Positions 6,936-17,260 of a DNA stretch of 32,710 bases are shown piece after piece. The notes under the pieces are model-generated. The model saw only the letters and a list, made by a program, of their open reading frames with translations. It searched no databases and was not told where the DNA came from. Source of the stretch: a gamma proteobacterium symbiont of Taylorina sp. Its GTDB lineage: Bacteria > Pseudomonadota > Gammaproteobacteria > GRL18. The translations under genes were made by a program, and so were the position numbers. Numbering within the stretch: position 1 is the stretch's first letter; each line of letters begins with the position of its first letter. The stretch lies in NCBI GenBank assembly GCA_025655455.1, contig JAHXIV010000083.1:1-32710 (forward strand), written 5' to 3'.

Positions 6936-8363
6936 ATGGAAAAAGCGGATATTGGTCTGATTGGCTTGGCTGTGATGGGGCAAAATCTTGCTCTGAATAT
7001 TAATGATCATGGCTTTCGTCTTGCTGTATTTAATCGTACTACGAGTAAAGTGGATGATTTTCTTCAGGGTGCCGCACAGGATACTCAAATTATAGGAACA
7101 CATTCCATAGAAGAATTTGTGGCCAGCCTGACCTCTCCCCGTCGCATTCTGTTAATGGTAAAAGCCGGTGCAGTGGTGGACAGTTTTATTGATTTGCTGA
7201 CCCCTCATCTGGATCAGGGCGATATTATTATGGATGGTGGAAATTCACTTTATACGGATACAACAAGACGGGTAAATAACTTGCAGCAGCAGGGTATTAT
7301 CTATATGGGGACAGGTATTTCAGGTGGCGAGGAAGGTGCGCGTAATGGGCCGTCTATTATGCCTGGTGGTAATAAAGCAGGCTGGCCTCTGGTCAAAAAC
7401 ATATTACAAAGTATTGCTGCAAAAGTAGATGGTGAACCCTGTTGTGAATGGATTGGCGAAGAAGGGGCAGGGCACTATGTCAAGATGGTTCATAATGGCA
7501 TTGAATATGGTGATATGCAGCTGATTTGTGAAGCTTATCAATTTTTAAGAGAGGGACTTTCTCTTGACGTTGATGAAATTGCTGATATTTTTTCACAATG
7601 GAATGAAGGGAAACTTAATTCTTATCTGATAGAAATTACCAGTCATATTCTCAGGGTAAAAGATGTTGATGGAGAACCATTAGTGGATAAAATTCTGGAT
7701 ACTGCGGGACAAAAAGGAACCGGGAAATGGACTGCAATAAATTCACTGGAATTAGGTATTCCATTAACCTTAATCGGGGAAGCTGTTTTTGCACGTTTTT
7801 TATCTGCTCTAAAAGGAGAACGCGTTAAAGCAGCAAAGATACTGGCCGCGCCTGAAATGACCTTTAACTATTCAGAACAGGAAAAGCAGGCTTATATTGA
7901 TGCGCTTAAAGATGCTCTCTATGCCTCCAAGATTATCTCTTATACACAGGGCTACATGTTGATGCGGGAAGCCGCCAAAAATTATCACTGGAATTTAAAC
8001 TATGGTGGTATTGCATTAATGTGGCGTGGCGGCTGTATTATTCGTAGCCGTTTTTTAGATAGTATCAAGCAGGCTTATACGGACAATCCGCAATTAGAAA
8101 GCTTATTACTGGATGATTTTTTTCAAAAAGCCATTGCCTCAACACAAACAGGCTGGCGTAAAACAGTGGCGCGGGCGGTTGAGTCTGGAATACCGGTTCC
8201 AGGTTTTGCTGCGGCTCTGACCTTTTATGATGGTTATCGATTAGAATCAGTGCCTGCTAATTTGTTACAGGCGCAACGTGATTATTTTGGTGCCCATACA
8301 TTTGAACGAATTGATCAGCCCAGAGGAAACTTTTTCCATCATGACTGGACAGGTGAGAGTTAA
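6936..8363 (+). CDS. gnd: 6-phosphogluconate dehydrogenase, decarboxylating
   Basis: Gnd oxidises and decarboxylates 6-phosphogluconate to ribulose 5-phosphate and makes NADPH in the oxidative pentose phosphate pathway. The N-terminal Rossmann domain starts GLIGLAVMGQNLALN and is followed by the NRTTSKV segment expected of an NADP-binding enzyme. Substrate residues lie in GTGISGGEEGARNGPS and in HYVKMVHNGIEYGDMQLI, where the catalytic lysine and glutamate sit. The helical C-terminal domain has DTAGQKGTGKWT and extends to a normal end. The 475 residues fit the long dimeric form. GGAG stands five bases before the ATG. It converges on glgA with only 19 bp between stops, and no terminator is visible there. 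Confidence 0.96.
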   Translation: MEKADIGLIGLAVMGQNLALNINDHGFRLAVFNRTTSKVDDFLQGAAQDTQIIGTHSIEEFVASLTSPRRILLMVKAGAVVDSFIDLLTPHLDQGDIIMDGGNSLYTDTTRRVNNLQQQGIIYMGTGISGGEEGARNGPSIMPGGNKAGWPLVKNILQSIAAKVDGEPCCEWIGEEGAGHYVKMVHNGIEYGDMQLICEAYQFLREGLSLDVDEIADIFSQWNEGKLNSYLIEITSHILRVKDVDGEPLVDKILDTAGQKGTGKWTAINSLELGIPLTLIGEAVFARFLSALKGERVKAAKILAAPEMTFNYSEQEKQAYIDALKDALYASKIISYTQGYMLMREAAKNYHWNLNYGGIALMWRGGCIIRSRFLDSIKQAYTDNPQLESLLLDDFFQKAIASTQTGWRKTVARAVESGIPVPGFAAALTFYDGYRLESVPANLLQAQRDYFGAHTFERIDQPRGNFFHHDWTGES

Positions 8364-8382
8364 TCCTAGAAAAATCAAGCTA

Positions 8383-9954
8383 TCAATAGTCATCCGCCTT
8401 TTTATCCTTAATGGCCTGGGTGTACAGGTCGAGATATTGTTTTGCACTCTCACGCCAGGAAAATACCTGTTTCATGGCATTCACCATGAGGTTTTTCCAG
8501 ACGGTTTTATCCCGATAAAGTGTTGCAGTGAGGTTCACTGCATCAAACAGGTTTGAATGATGAGTCTCATGGAAAATAATACCAGTGGCCGTGTTAAGGG
8601 TGATATGTTCCTTGGATGCATGAATGACTGTATCGGCTAAACCACCGGTATCTCTGACGATCGGGATGGTGCCATAACGCAGGCTATACAATTGATTCAG
8701 GCCGCAGGGTTCAAAACGTGAAGGCATTAAAAAGGCATCAGATCCGGCTTCAATTAAATGTGAGAGTTCTTCATCGTAGCCGATTTGCAGCTGAATCTGT
8801 TTAGGGTATTTAATCGACCATTGTTTTAAACGGGATTCCAGCTTTGCATCCCCTGATCCAAGAATGGCAATTTGCACGGGGAGTTCTAATATTGCTTCCA
8901 TCTGTTCCAATAAGAGATCAACGCCCTTCTGATATACCAGTCGTGCAACCATACCTAATAATAAGATATCTTTATGATCAGGACGAGTTAAAGGAAGTTT
9001 AAAGTGTTTTTGCAGGGCTATTTTGTTCAGCTGTTTATTTTTAATGGTTTTAATCGAATAATTTTTATGAATCATTGGATCTTTGGCTGGATCCCATTCT
9101 TGCATATCAATGCCATTTAAAATTCCTGAAAGCCGTTCGTTGCGAAATTTGAGCAGACCAGCCAGACCATAGCCAAATTCTTCGGTCTGAATTTCTTTGG
9201 CATAGGTTGGACTGACAGCATTGACTCGATCGGAAAATACCAGGCCGCCTTTCATAAAAGAGAAATTATCATGAAATTCCAGCTCATGATGATTCCACAA
9301 AGAAGGATTGAGCTGTAATGCTTCAAATTGACTTTTAGAATAAATGCCCATGTGTGCCATATTATGAATCGTGAACACAGAGGCCGGTATTGAAAAGGCA
9401 TTTCTTTTCTTTTTTTCCAGATGCAGGAGTGCAGCGATTAATCCGGTTTGCCAGTCATTGCCATGTACAATATCTGCATGCCAGTCCAGACTGGTGTGAC
9501 CCATTGCAATTTCAACGGCGACATAATTCAATAGAGCAAAACGCCGATCATTATCAATCCATTCATTGCCAGAATCATCCAGATAAGGCCCCCCTGAACG
9601 GTTATAAATAGTGAATTCAACCATCCAGACTTTAACATGGCTGCCCGGTAATTTGGTTTCCAGGATAGTGACATAGGGTATTTGACCAATATCGGAAGAA
9701 AAACCCATATTTCCGGGGAAGCCTTCCTCAGGCAGATTAATAGTCGCTACAGGCTTAATCGTTTTTGCTTTTTCAAGCGCAGAAGGATAGGCGGGGATTA
9801 GAACCCGGATATCCTGACGCAGAGATTTTAACGCTTTGGGTAAACTACCGGATACATCACCCAGCCCGCCTGTTTTTACAAACGGATAAAGTTCGCTGCT
9901 AACGAATAACACCTTATATCTAGGGGTGCATTCAGGTTTGTCTGCTATTGCCAA
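8383..9954 (-). CDS. glgA: Glycogen synthase (GT5, ADP-glucose dependent)
   Basis: GlgA adds glucose from ADP-glucose to the non-reducing ends of alpha-1,4-glucan. The N-terminal half begins VLFVSSELYPFVKTGGLGDV, which holds the KTGGL sugar-nucleotide loop. The C-terminal half has MVARLVYQKGVDLL and PSRFEPCGLNQLYSLRYG, the retaining-GT-B motif with the donor-contacting glutamate. At 523 residues it is a little longer than E. coli GlgA. The start is TTG, with AAAGGGA about seven bases upstream; no better start is apparent. It follows glgB by 15 bp and is certainly cotranscribed with it. Confidence 0.95.
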   Translation of the reverse strand: MAIADKPECTPRYKVLFVSSELYPFVKTGGLGDVSGSLPKALKSLRQDIRVLIPAYPSALEKAKTIKPVATINLPEEGFPGNMGFSSDIGQIPYVTILETKLPGSHVKVWMVEFTIYNRSGGPYLDDSGNEWIDNDRRFALLNYVAVEIAMGHTSLDWHADIVHGNDWQTGLIAALLHLEKKKRNAFSIPASVFTIHNMAHMGIYSKSQFEALQLNPSLWNHHELEFHDNFSFMKGGLVFSDRVNAVSPTYAKEIQTEEFGYGLAGLLKFRNERLSGILNGIDMQEWDPAKDPMIHKNYSIKTIKNKQLNKIALQKHFKLPLTRPDHKDILLLGMVARLVYQKGVDLLLEQMEAILELPVQIAILGSGDAKLESRLKQWSIKYPKQIQLQIGYDEELSHLIEAGSDAFLMPSRFEPCGLNQLYSLRYGTIPIVRDTGGLADTVIHASKEHITLNTATGIIFHETHHSNLFDAVNLTATLYRDKTVWKNLMVNAMKQVFSWRESAKQYLDLYTQAIKDKKADDY

Positions 9955-9969
9955 TGTGATGTCCCTTTC

Positions 9970-12171
9970 TTAGCTTTTTTTTCTAATAATTAAACCGGCC
10001 AATGGAGGCAGAGTAATGCTGATAGAGTGATCTCTATTCATCCATGGAGTTTCTTCACTGATGATGGGATCACTATTACCGGTATTTGAACCATTATAAT
10101 AACTGGAATCAGAATTTAATAATTCTTCATAATGACCGCCAAAAGGAATCCCTATGCGATAATTTTTTCTGATAACCGGCGTAAAATTTAATATAATGAT
10201 CACTGAGTCATCCTGAGCATTACGCTGATAAATCAAGATGGATTGTTCAGAATCATTACAGTCAACCCAGTCAAATCCTTTTTCATCAAAATCATAGTAA
10301 TGTAGTGCAGGGATTTCAGTGTAGAGTTTATTAAGTTGTGAAACCAGTGCTTTAATACCCTGATGAGAAGGAGATTCGAGTTCTTGCCATGGTAATGCCT
10401 GATTAAAGTTCCATTCAGTGCGTTGAGCAAATTCACAGCCCATAAAGAGTAGTTTTTTACCGGGATAGGTAAACATAAAGGTATATAATAAACGTAGATT
10501 GGCAAATTTCTGCCAGTCATCACCGGGCATTTTTTCTAAAAGAGATCCCTTGCCGTGAACCACTTCATCGTGGGAAAATGGCAATAGAAAGTTTTCAGAA
10601 AAACAATAGAGCAGGCCAAAAGTCAGGCGATCATGATGATAATGACGGTGTACCGGATCTTTTTTCATATAATCCAGGATGTCATGCATCCAGCCCATGT
10701 TCCACTTCATAGTAAAACCTAATCCACCGACCCATGCAGGACGGGTCACCTGAGGCCAGGATGTGGATTCTTCTGCAATGATCATAGTGCCGGGATATTC
10801 GACATGAGTCAGGTGATTTAATTCTTTAAGGAAATCAATGGCTTCAAGATTTTCATTACCGCCATATTGATTAGGCAGCCATTCACCCTCTTCACGTGAG
10901 TAATCCAGATACAGCATAGAGGCTACAGCATCAACTCGTAAGCCGTCAATATGGTATTCATCCATCCAGAAAAGCGCACTGGCAAAGAGAAAGTTCTTCA
11001 CTTCATTACGGCCGAAGTTATAGATTAATGTGCCCCAGTCCTGATGTTCACCCAGGCGGGGATCTTCGTGTTCATATAAGGCACTGCCATCGAAACGAGC
11101 CAGACCGTGTGCATCCTTTGGAAAATGAGCAGGTACCCAGTCAACCAGAATACCAATCTGGTGCTGATGACAATAATCAACAAAATATTTAAAGTCTGAC
11201 AGATTACCAAAACGCCTGCTGGGTGCAAAATACCCTGTCACCTGATAACCCCAGGAATCATCCAGAGGGTGTTCTGTAATGGGTAATAGTTCGATGTGAG
11301 TAAAACCCAGGGGTTTGATATAATCAACCAGTTGATGAGCCAGTTCACGATAATTGAGAAACAGGTTGTGTTCATCACGCTGCCAGGAGCCAAGGTGCAA
11401 TTCATAAATTGACATGGGATCGTGTGCCCATTGACTTTCCTGACGTGCATTGAGCCAGTCATTATCCTGCCATTGGTAATTGTCTATTGCTGTTGTAACA
11501 GAAGCAGTGGCAGGACGTAATTCAAACTGATTGGAATAAGGATCAATTTTTTCCAGTATTTCACCGGATTGATGATTCAGGATTTCATATTTATATAAAA
11601 ACTCTGCTTTTATTCCGGGGATAAATAATTCCCAGAGGCCGCTGGAACCTCGGGCACGCATTGGATGACAACGTCCATCCCACTGGTTGAAATCACCAAT
11701 CACACTCACTCGCTGAGCATTGGGTGCCCAGGTGGCAAATAAAGTCCCCTGGATAGCATCGACTTCAATCATATGAGAGCCGAGTACTTTATAGCATTGA
11801 TAGAGTTTTCCTTCGGTAAATAAGTGCAGATCAAAATCACTGATTTGTGGTGCGAAGGTATAGGGACAATATTCAATATGCTCATAGCCGCTTTTGTCCA
11901 GCCAGCATAATTGATAATGAGTACCAGGTTCTTTTATCAGTCCATGCTGTTCACTGTTTTTATACTCAAAGAAATCACTTTCAGGAATTCTCTGAGTGGC
12001 TTCTTTATGACCATCAATGAGCAAAAAAACGCTTTCTGCATGGGGTAGAAAAAAACGCAGCAACTGATTTTTTTGATCAAGACCAAGAATATTGAATGGA
12101 TCATGGTGTTGTGCATTCACAATTAGAGACAGCTCGTTTGCCAGGGCTGATTTTTTGGACTTCTTCGGCAT
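9970..12171 (-). CDS. glgB: 1,4-alpha-glucan branching enzyme (GH13)
   Basis: GlgB cuts an alpha-1,4 chain and reattaches it through an alpha-1,6 bond, creating glycogen branches. The order is an N-terminal domain, a CBM48 module around residues 120-220 ([20 protein letters not shown]), the GH13 barrel and a C-terminal beta domain. Catalytic residues are visible as Asp in [12 protein letters not shown], Glu in [11 protein letters not shown] and Asp in [16 protein letters not shown]. The 733 residues match the long proteobacterial form. GGAG lies five bases before the ATG. It is the first gene of the glgB-glgA unit and divergent from glgC, so both units share one control region. Confidence 0.97.
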   Translation of the reverse strand: MPKKSKKSALANELSLIVNAQHHDPFNILGLDQKNQLLRFFLPHAESVFLLIDGHKEATQRIPESDFFEYKNSEQHGLIKEPGTHYQLCWLDKSGYEHIEYCPYTFAPQISDFDLHLFTEGKLYQCYKVLGSHMIEVDAIQGTLFATWAPNAQRVSVIGDFNQWDGRCHPMRARGSSGLWELFIPGIKAEFLYKYEILNHQSGEILEKIDPYSNQFELRPATASVTTAIDNYQWQDNDWLNARQESQWAHDPMSIYELHLGSWQRDEHNLFLNYRELAHQLVDYIKPLGFTHIELLPITEHPLDDSWGYQVTGYFAPSRRFGNLSDFKYFVDYCHQHQIGILVDWVPAHFPKDAHGLARFDGSALYEHEDPRLGEHQDWGTLIYNFGRNEVKNFLFASALFWMDEYHIDGLRVDAVASMLYLDYSREEGEWLPNQYGGNENLEAIDFLKELNHLTHVEYPGTMIIAEESTSWPQVTRPAWVGGLGFTMKWNMGWMHDILDYMKKDPVHRHYHHDRLTFGLLYCFSENFLLPFSHDEVVHGKGSLLEKMPGDDWQKFANLRLLYTFMFTYPGKKLLFMGCEFAQRTEWNFNQALPWQELESPSHQGIKALVSQLNKLYTEIPALHYYDFDEKGFDWVDCNDSEQSILIYQRNAQDDSVIIILNFTPVIRKNYRIGIPFGGHYEELLNSDSSYYNGSNTGNSDPIISEETPWMNRDHSISITLPPLAGLIIRKKS

Positions 12172-12474
12172 GTTTACTCCATCAACTTAATTGATATTAG
12201 TTTCGTCATTATACTGTCATTTTCTTTGAATAAAATAGTCTTTTCTATGTAGTTGTGAAAAAGACATCATCGTTTGACAATGATCATTGTTTCATTATTA
12301 TATTATGAGAAAATAATATACTAAAGCTACTATTACCATCCATGTATATCATGGTGAGTAGTTACTTTTATTTAAAAATGCTTCATAATGCGCAGATAAT
12401 TTTAAATTTTGCTGTAAAATATGCTTTTAAGATGTCCTACTTAATTGCCATAGTCTGGCTATAGGAGTCCTACC
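12172..12474. promoter_or_regulatory. Divergent glgB/glgC control region with a 14-bp palindrome
   Basis: This 303-bp AT-rich gap carries the start signals of both glycogen units. At 12277-12290 lies the perfect palindrome ACAATGATCATTGT, overlapping a TTGACA at 12274-12279 that could be a -35 box for glgC. A TATATT-like -10 follows at a loose 18-19 bp spacing. On the minus strand a TATAAT (12213-12208) could be the -10 box for glgB, but with no good -35. The palindrome is placed where a dimeric repressor would act; no regulator can be named. Confidence 0.5.
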
Positions 12475-13743
12475 GTGTCAACTGATAATTCCTCACGTAC
12501 TGTAAGCCGTTTAACCCGTGATACCATGGCCATTATTCTCGCTGGAGGGCAGGGTTCGCGTTTAAAAGAACTGACGGCCTGGCGAGCTAAACCGGCTGTT
12601 CCTTTTGGTGGTAAATTTCGTATTATTGACTTTCCTTTATCGAATTGTGTGAATTCGGGTATCCGGCGCATTGGGGTGGCAACACAGTATAAATCTCATT
12701 CCTTAATTCGTCACATACAACAGGGATGGGGACATTTTCGTGGTGAATTTAGTGAATTTGTTGAATTATTACCGGCACAGCAGCGTGTTAAAGAAAACTG
12801 GTATCTGGGTACAGCAGATGCGCTTTATCAAAACCTGGATATTATTAGAGCTCATAAACCTGAGTATATATTGGTGCTGGCAGGGGATCATATTTACAAA
12901 ATGGACTATGGCGTCATGTTGGCTAGACATTCAGAGAATCAGGCTGATTTAACAGTCGGCTGTTTTGAAGTACCGTTGGAAGAAGCCAAAGAATTTGGTG
13001 TAATGGCTGTTAATGAAAGTAATCGAATTATAGAGTTTGCAGAAAAGCCGGAAAGTCCAAAACATCTCCCTGGAAATCCTGATCTTGCTTTGGCTTCTAT
13101 GGGCATTTATATTTTTAATGCCGATTTTTTGATTGAGCAATTGATAAAAGATGCCGATGAAAAAGACTCTTCACGTGATTTTGGCAAGGATATTATTCCC
13201 AATGTAGTGGATAAGTATCGTACTTTTGCCTACTCCTTTAATAATAAAAAAGAACAGCATCAGACCTATTGGCGTGATGTGGGTAATCTTGATGCGTTCT
13301 GGAAAGCCAATCTGGAACTTATTGGTGTTTCACCTGAATTAAATATGTATGATGATGAGTGGCCTATCTGGACACATCAGGAACAGGTACCGCCGGCTAA
13401 ATTTGTTTTTGATGATGATGGACGTCGTGGTATGGCTGTTGATTCAATGGTTTCAGGTGGTTGTATTATTTCCGGTGCTAAAGTGACTCATTCATTATTA
13501 TTTTCCAAAGTACATGTTCATTCTTATGCTGTGGTTGAAAATTCAGTCATAATGCCTAATGTTGATATCGGGAGAAACTGTATTATAAAAAATACAATTA
13601 TTGATAAAGGCACTACCATTGAAGCAGGCACTATTATTGGTGTTAATCAGGAAGATGATAAAAAACGCTTCCGTGTCACTGAAAATGGCATTGTACTTGT
13701 GACACCGGATATGATTGGTAAAAAAATACATACATTTCGTTAA
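12475..13743 (+). CDS. glgC: Glucose-1-phosphate adenylyltransferase (ADP-glucose pyrophosphorylase)
   Basis: GlgC makes ADP-glucose and pyrophosphate from ATP and glucose 1-phosphate, the committed and allosterically controlled step of glycogen synthesis. Motifs are [16 protein letters not shown] (nucleotide loop), [24 protein letters not shown], the metal site [11 protein letters not shown] and IIEFAEKP (glucose 1-phosphate lysine). The C-terminal third is a left-handed beta helix with hexad repeats such as [19 protein letters not shown]. The length, 422 residues, is normal. The start is GTG, with AGGAG seven bases upstream. It leads the glgC-GH57-malQ-ppdK series. Confidence 0.97.
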   Translation: MSTDNSSRTVSRLTRDTMAIILAGGQGSRLKELTAWRAKPAVPFGGKFRIIDFPLSNCVNSGIRRIGVATQYKSHSLIRHIQQGWGHFRGEFSEFVELLPAQQRVKENWYLGTADALYQNLDIIRAHKPEYILVLAGDHIYKMDYGVMLARHSENQADLTVGCFEVPLEEAKEFGVMAVNESNRIIEFAEKPESPKHLPGNPDLALASMGIYIFNADFLIEQLIKDADEKDSSRDFGKDIIPNVVDKYRTFAYSFNNKKEQHQTYWRDVGNLDAFWKANLELIGVSPELNMYDDEWPIWTHQEQVPPAKFVFDDDGRRGMAVDSMVSGGCIISGAKVTHSLLFSKVHVHSYAVVENSVIMPNVDIGRNCIIKNTIIDKGTTIEAGTIIGVNQEDDKKRFRVTENGIVLVTPDMIGKKIHTFR

Positions 13744-13784
13744 GTTGTTGATCAAAAAAATAAAAACAGGGAGTTAAGTTTTCA

Positions 13785-15551
13785 GTGAGTTCTTCTGAAA
13801 AAGGTAAGTTAAAAGTAGTGATATGCTGGCATATGCATCAGCCGGAATATCGGGATTTAAGAAAAAATGAGTATCAGTTACCCTGGACTTATTTACATGT
13901 TATCAAAGACTATGTTGATATGGTAGATCACCTGGAAACCATTCCAGGTGCCAGGGCGGTAGTTAATTTCACCCCTACTCTTTTAGAGCAAATTGAAGAT
14001 TATAAACAACAGGTTAAGGAGTTTTTGCGTCATAATACGGCCTTACGTGATCCTTTGTTAGCCAGTCTGACCAGTAAACAATTACCCTCCAGCCCGCCGC
14101 TGCGCCTACAGATTATCAATGATTGTCTAAGAGCCAATCGAGAACGTTTGATCGATCGTTTTCCAGCCTACCAAAAACTGGCGAATATGTCGGACTGGTA
14201 TGTGAATAATCCGGATACAATTTTTTATCTGGAAGAACAATATTTCTTTGACTTATTGGTCTGGCATCATCTTGCCTGGCTGGGTGAAACAGTCAAGCGC
14301 AATGATCGTAGAATCAAACGCCTGATTATGAAAGAGAGTGATTATACCCTCAACGATCGTTATCTGTTGTTAGAAGTGATTGGTGAATTGCTCAATAATA
14401 TTATTGATCGTTATCGAAGTCTGGCACAATCAGGTCAAATTGAACTATCAGTGACCCCTTATGCCCACCCTATTATTCCCCTGATGCTGGATATTAATTC
14501 TGCCAGAGAGGCTATGCCGGAAGTGCCGTTACCCAATGAAACGGTCTATCCGGGTGGTGAGGAACGAGTTCACTGGCATATTAAACAGGGTCTGGATATT
14601 TTTAAAAATCATTTTGGTTTCAAGCCAATTGGCTGTTGGCCTTCAGAAGGTGCCGTGAGTAATGCCACATTGGATATACTTTCTGAATATGGTTTTAAAT
14701 GGACCGCAACGGGCGGTAGTGTTTTGAACAATAGTCTGAGTCAGGCAAATATTCTGGATGAAGTGTATCAACATATTGGTGTGCATCGGGCATATACAGT
14801 TAAAGGATGTCCAGGCACTAAAGAAGTACCAAAAGGAAAAAAATCAATTCAGCAGATTGATGAATCTATCAATTGTTTTTTCCGTGACGACGGCTTGTCT
14901 GATCTTATTGGTTTCACTTATTCCAGATGGCATGCTGATGATGCGGTGGGCAATCTGATGGATCATCTGGAAACAATTTATGATTATCGGGAAGAACAGG
15001 AAGGCCGGGTAGTCTCTATTATTCTCGATGGTGAAAATGCCTGGGAATATTACCCTGAAAATGGTTATTATTTTCTTACAACGCTTTATAAACGTCTCGT
15101 TGAACATGAAAACATTGAACTAACGACTTTTTCAGAATGTGTTCAACCCAAATCAAAAACAACAGAGCTGCCCTCGCTGGTTGCCGGAAGTTGGGTTTAT
15201 GGTTCTTTCTCAACCTGGATAGGTGACCAGGCAAAAAATCGTGGTTGGGATATGTTGATTGAAGCTAAAAAATGTTTTGATAAAGTGGTTGCACGCGGTG
15301 ATCTGGATGCAGCTCAGCTCTCGCGTGCAGAACAGCAGTTAGCAGTTTGTGAAGGTTCAGACTGGTTCTGGTGGTTTGGTGATTATAATCCCGCTGATTC
15401 TGTTAGTAGTTTTGAATCCTTATTCCGCCTGAATTTATCGATTTTATATCAATATCTGGGTGTTTTACCTCCCAGTTATTTGACTCAGGTGTTTACTCAG
15501 GGTGGTGGTACACCTGCAACCGGCGGCACTATGCGGCCTGGACAGGAATAA
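13785..15551 (+). CDS. GH57-family glycoside hydrolase/transferase
   Basis: The 588-residue protein opens with VVICWHMHQPEYRDL, the first GH57 motif. The nucleophile motif is GCWPSEGAVSNATLDIL and the acid/base region is IILDGENAWEYY, so both catalytic carboxylates are present. GH57 covers alpha-amylases, 4-alpha-glucanotransferases, amylopullulanases and branching enzymes acting on alpha-glucans with retention. Sequence alone does not tell which activity applies. There is no signal peptide, so it should act on cytoplasmic glycogen or maltodextrin. The start is GTG with GGGAG upstream. It lies 41 bp after glgC, and malQ begins immediately after its stop, so the three are probably one operon. 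Confidence 0.9.
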   Translation: MSSSEKGKLKVVICWHMHQPEYRDLRKNEYQLPWTYLHVIKDYVDMVDHLETIPGARAVVNFTPTLLEQIEDYKQQVKEFLRHNTALRDPLLASLTSKQLPSSPPLRLQIINDCLRANRERLIDRFPAYQKLANMSDWYVNNPDTIFYLEEQYFFDLLVWHHLAWLGETVKRNDRRIKRLIMKESDYTLNDRYLLLEVIGELLNNIIDRYRSLAQSGQIELSVTPYAHPIIPLMLDINSAREAMPEVPLPNETVYPGGEERVHWHIKQGLDIFKNHFGFKPIGCWPSEGAVSNATLDILSEYGFKWTATGGSVLNNSLSQANILDEVYQHIGVHRAYTVKGCPGTKEVPKGKKSIQQIDESINCFFRDDGLSDLIGFTYSRWHADDAVGNLMDHLETIYDYREEQEGRVVSIILDGENAWEYYPENGYYFLTTLYKRLVEHENIELTTFSECVQPKSKTTELPSLVAGSWVYGSFSTWIGDQAKNRGWDMLIEAKKCFDKVVARGDLDAAQLSRAEQQLAVCEGSDWFWWFGDYNPADSVSSFESLFRLNLSILYQYLGVLPPSYLTQVFTQGGGTPATGGTMRPGQE

Positions 15552-15552
15552 T

Positions 15553-17085
15553 ATGGCACAATCTAAAACACGGACTCAAACTAAAATACAAGGGCAGTAT
15601 AATCAGTCTATCCCTTTGGATAGAAGACGTTCGGGGGTTTTGCTTCATCCCACTTCACTACCAGGTTCCTATGAGAGTGGTGTATTAGGTGAAGAGGCTT
15701 ATCGTTTTATAGATTTTCTTCAGGATGCAGGTTTTAGTCTCTGGCAGACATTGCCTTTAGGGCCGACTCATGGTGATGGTTCGCCCTATCAGTCTCTTTC
15801 GGTACATGCGGGTAATCCGCTACTGATTGATCTGCAATGGATAGTGGACAAAGGCTGGCTGCAAGAGAATGACTTTCATAATTGTCTGGCTGATGTTTTT
15901 AGTCGTTCAAAATGTATTCTAATCGCATTTAATACCTTCCACAAACTCTGTGAACAGGATAAATATCATACGGAGTGTATAAACTTTCAGCAATTTGTAG
16001 AAGAGCAATCCTTTTGGCTGGATGACTATGCCCTGTATTGTGCATTAAAAAAAGAATACCAGCATAAAAGTTGGCTGGATTGGCCTGATGCCATAAAAAA
16101 TCGCCAGAAAAAAGCTCTGGATGAAGCGAGAAAAATACATAAAATAGACATTTTTTATTTTCAGTTTGAGCAATATCTATTTTTTAGCCAATGGCTGTCA
16201 ATAAAAGAATATGCCAATAATAAAGGCATTTACTTATTTGGAGATCTACCCATTTTTGTGGCGCATGATAGTGCCGATGTCTGGGCACAAAGATGTTTTT
16301 TTAAACTGGATAAACAGGGTGAATCAGAAGTGGTTGCCGGTGTGCCGCCGGACTATTTTTCGGCAACAGGGCAGCGTTGGGGTAATCCTCATTATCAGTG
16401 GGATGTGATTGAAAAGAACAAATTCGGCTGGTGGGTTGATAGGATTAAAACTCAGCAGCTATTATTTGATCTGGTACGTATTGATCATTTTCGTGGTTTT
16501 GAAGCCAGCTGGGAAATTCCGGTAGAGGAAGAAACCGCAATTAATGGACAATGGGTTAAATCTCCGGGTGAAAAATTATTAAAGGCCTTATATAAAGCTT
16601 ATCCTGATCTCTCACTGGTAGCAGAAGATTTGGGCGTTATCACAGAAGAAGTTGATGATTTAAGAATGCAGTTCAATTTACCCGGTATGAAGATTTTACA
16701 ATTTGCTTTTTCAGGAGAGTCAAGTAATCCTTATTTACCCCATAACCACCAGCTCAATAGTGTTGTATATACAGGCACTCATGATAATGATACAACCTTA
16801 TCATGGCTTAATACTCTGAATGATGATGAAAAACAATATATTCGGCAATATTTTAACTTCCCCTATGATCCGCTCAACCAGGTGTTGATGAGCAGAGCTA
16901 TGGCCTCTGTGGCAAAATTGGCCATATTGCCATTACAGGATCTAATGAATCTGGCTGAAGGTCATCGTATGAATACACCCGGAACGATAGAAGGAAACTG
17001 GCAGTGGCGATTTAATTGGGAACAATTGACTGACGAAGTCAGACAACAGGCACGCCAGATGAATACAATCTATGGTCGTGTTTAG
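15553..17085 (+). CDS. malQ: 4-alpha-glucanotransferase (amylomaltase, GH77)
   Basis: MalQ moves maltooligosaccharide units between alpha-glucans and releases glucose. The sequence has RRSGVLLHPTSLPGSYESG and GDGSPYQSLSVHAGNP near the start. The nucleophile region is LVRIDHFRGFEASWEIP, the acid/base glutamate lies in LVAEDLGVITEEV, and the third aspartate in YTGTHDNDTT. The frame is open from 15502, but the ATG at 15553 is preferred: it follows the upstream stop by one base and has AGGA five bases before it, giving 510 residues, a normal size. Translational coupling to the GH57 gene suggests that the two cooperate in glycogen remodelling. Confidence 0.95.
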   Translation: MAQSKTRTQTKIQGQYNQSIPLDRRRSGVLLHPTSLPGSYESGVLGEEAYRFIDFLQDAGFSLWQTLPLGPTHGDGSPYQSLSVHAGNPLLIDLQWIVDKGWLQENDFHNCLADVFSRSKCILIAFNTFHKLCEQDKYHTECINFQQFVEEQSFWLDDYALYCALKKEYQHKSWLDWPDAIKNRQKKALDEARKIHKIDIFYFQFEQYLFFSQWLSIKEYANNKGIYLFGDLPIFVAHDSADVWAQRCFFKLDKQGESEVVAGVPPDYFSATGQRWGNPHYQWDVIEKNKFGWWVDRIKTQQLLFDLVRIDHFRGFEASWEIPVEEETAINGQWVKSPGEKLLKALYKAYPDLSLVAEDLGVITEEVDDLRMQFNLPGMKILQFAFSGESSNPYLPHNHQLNSVVYTGTHDNDTTLSWLNTLNDDEKQYIRQYFNFPYDPLNQVLMSRAMASVAKLAILPLQDLMNLAEGHRMNTPGTIEGNWQWRFNWEQLTDEVRQQARQMNTIYGRV

Positions 17086-17260
17086 TTAGAGTTAGGTAGT
17101 ATTGTAGGATGTACTGAGCACAGCGAACTATCATAAAGTTTTTATGAGGTTGAAGGTGAGAGGGTATATAAACAAATGTCTGTCATAAAATTGTCATATT
17201 TTTATGTTATAAACTACCCCGGAATTTAAAATAAGTAAGATTTAATAAACAGAGATGACT

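Noticed and set aside
17105..17135. Short sequence GTAGGATGTACTGAGCACAG before ppdK as a repeat element
   Set aside because: It vaguely resembles common intergenic repeats, but no second copy or inverted arm is visible in this window.
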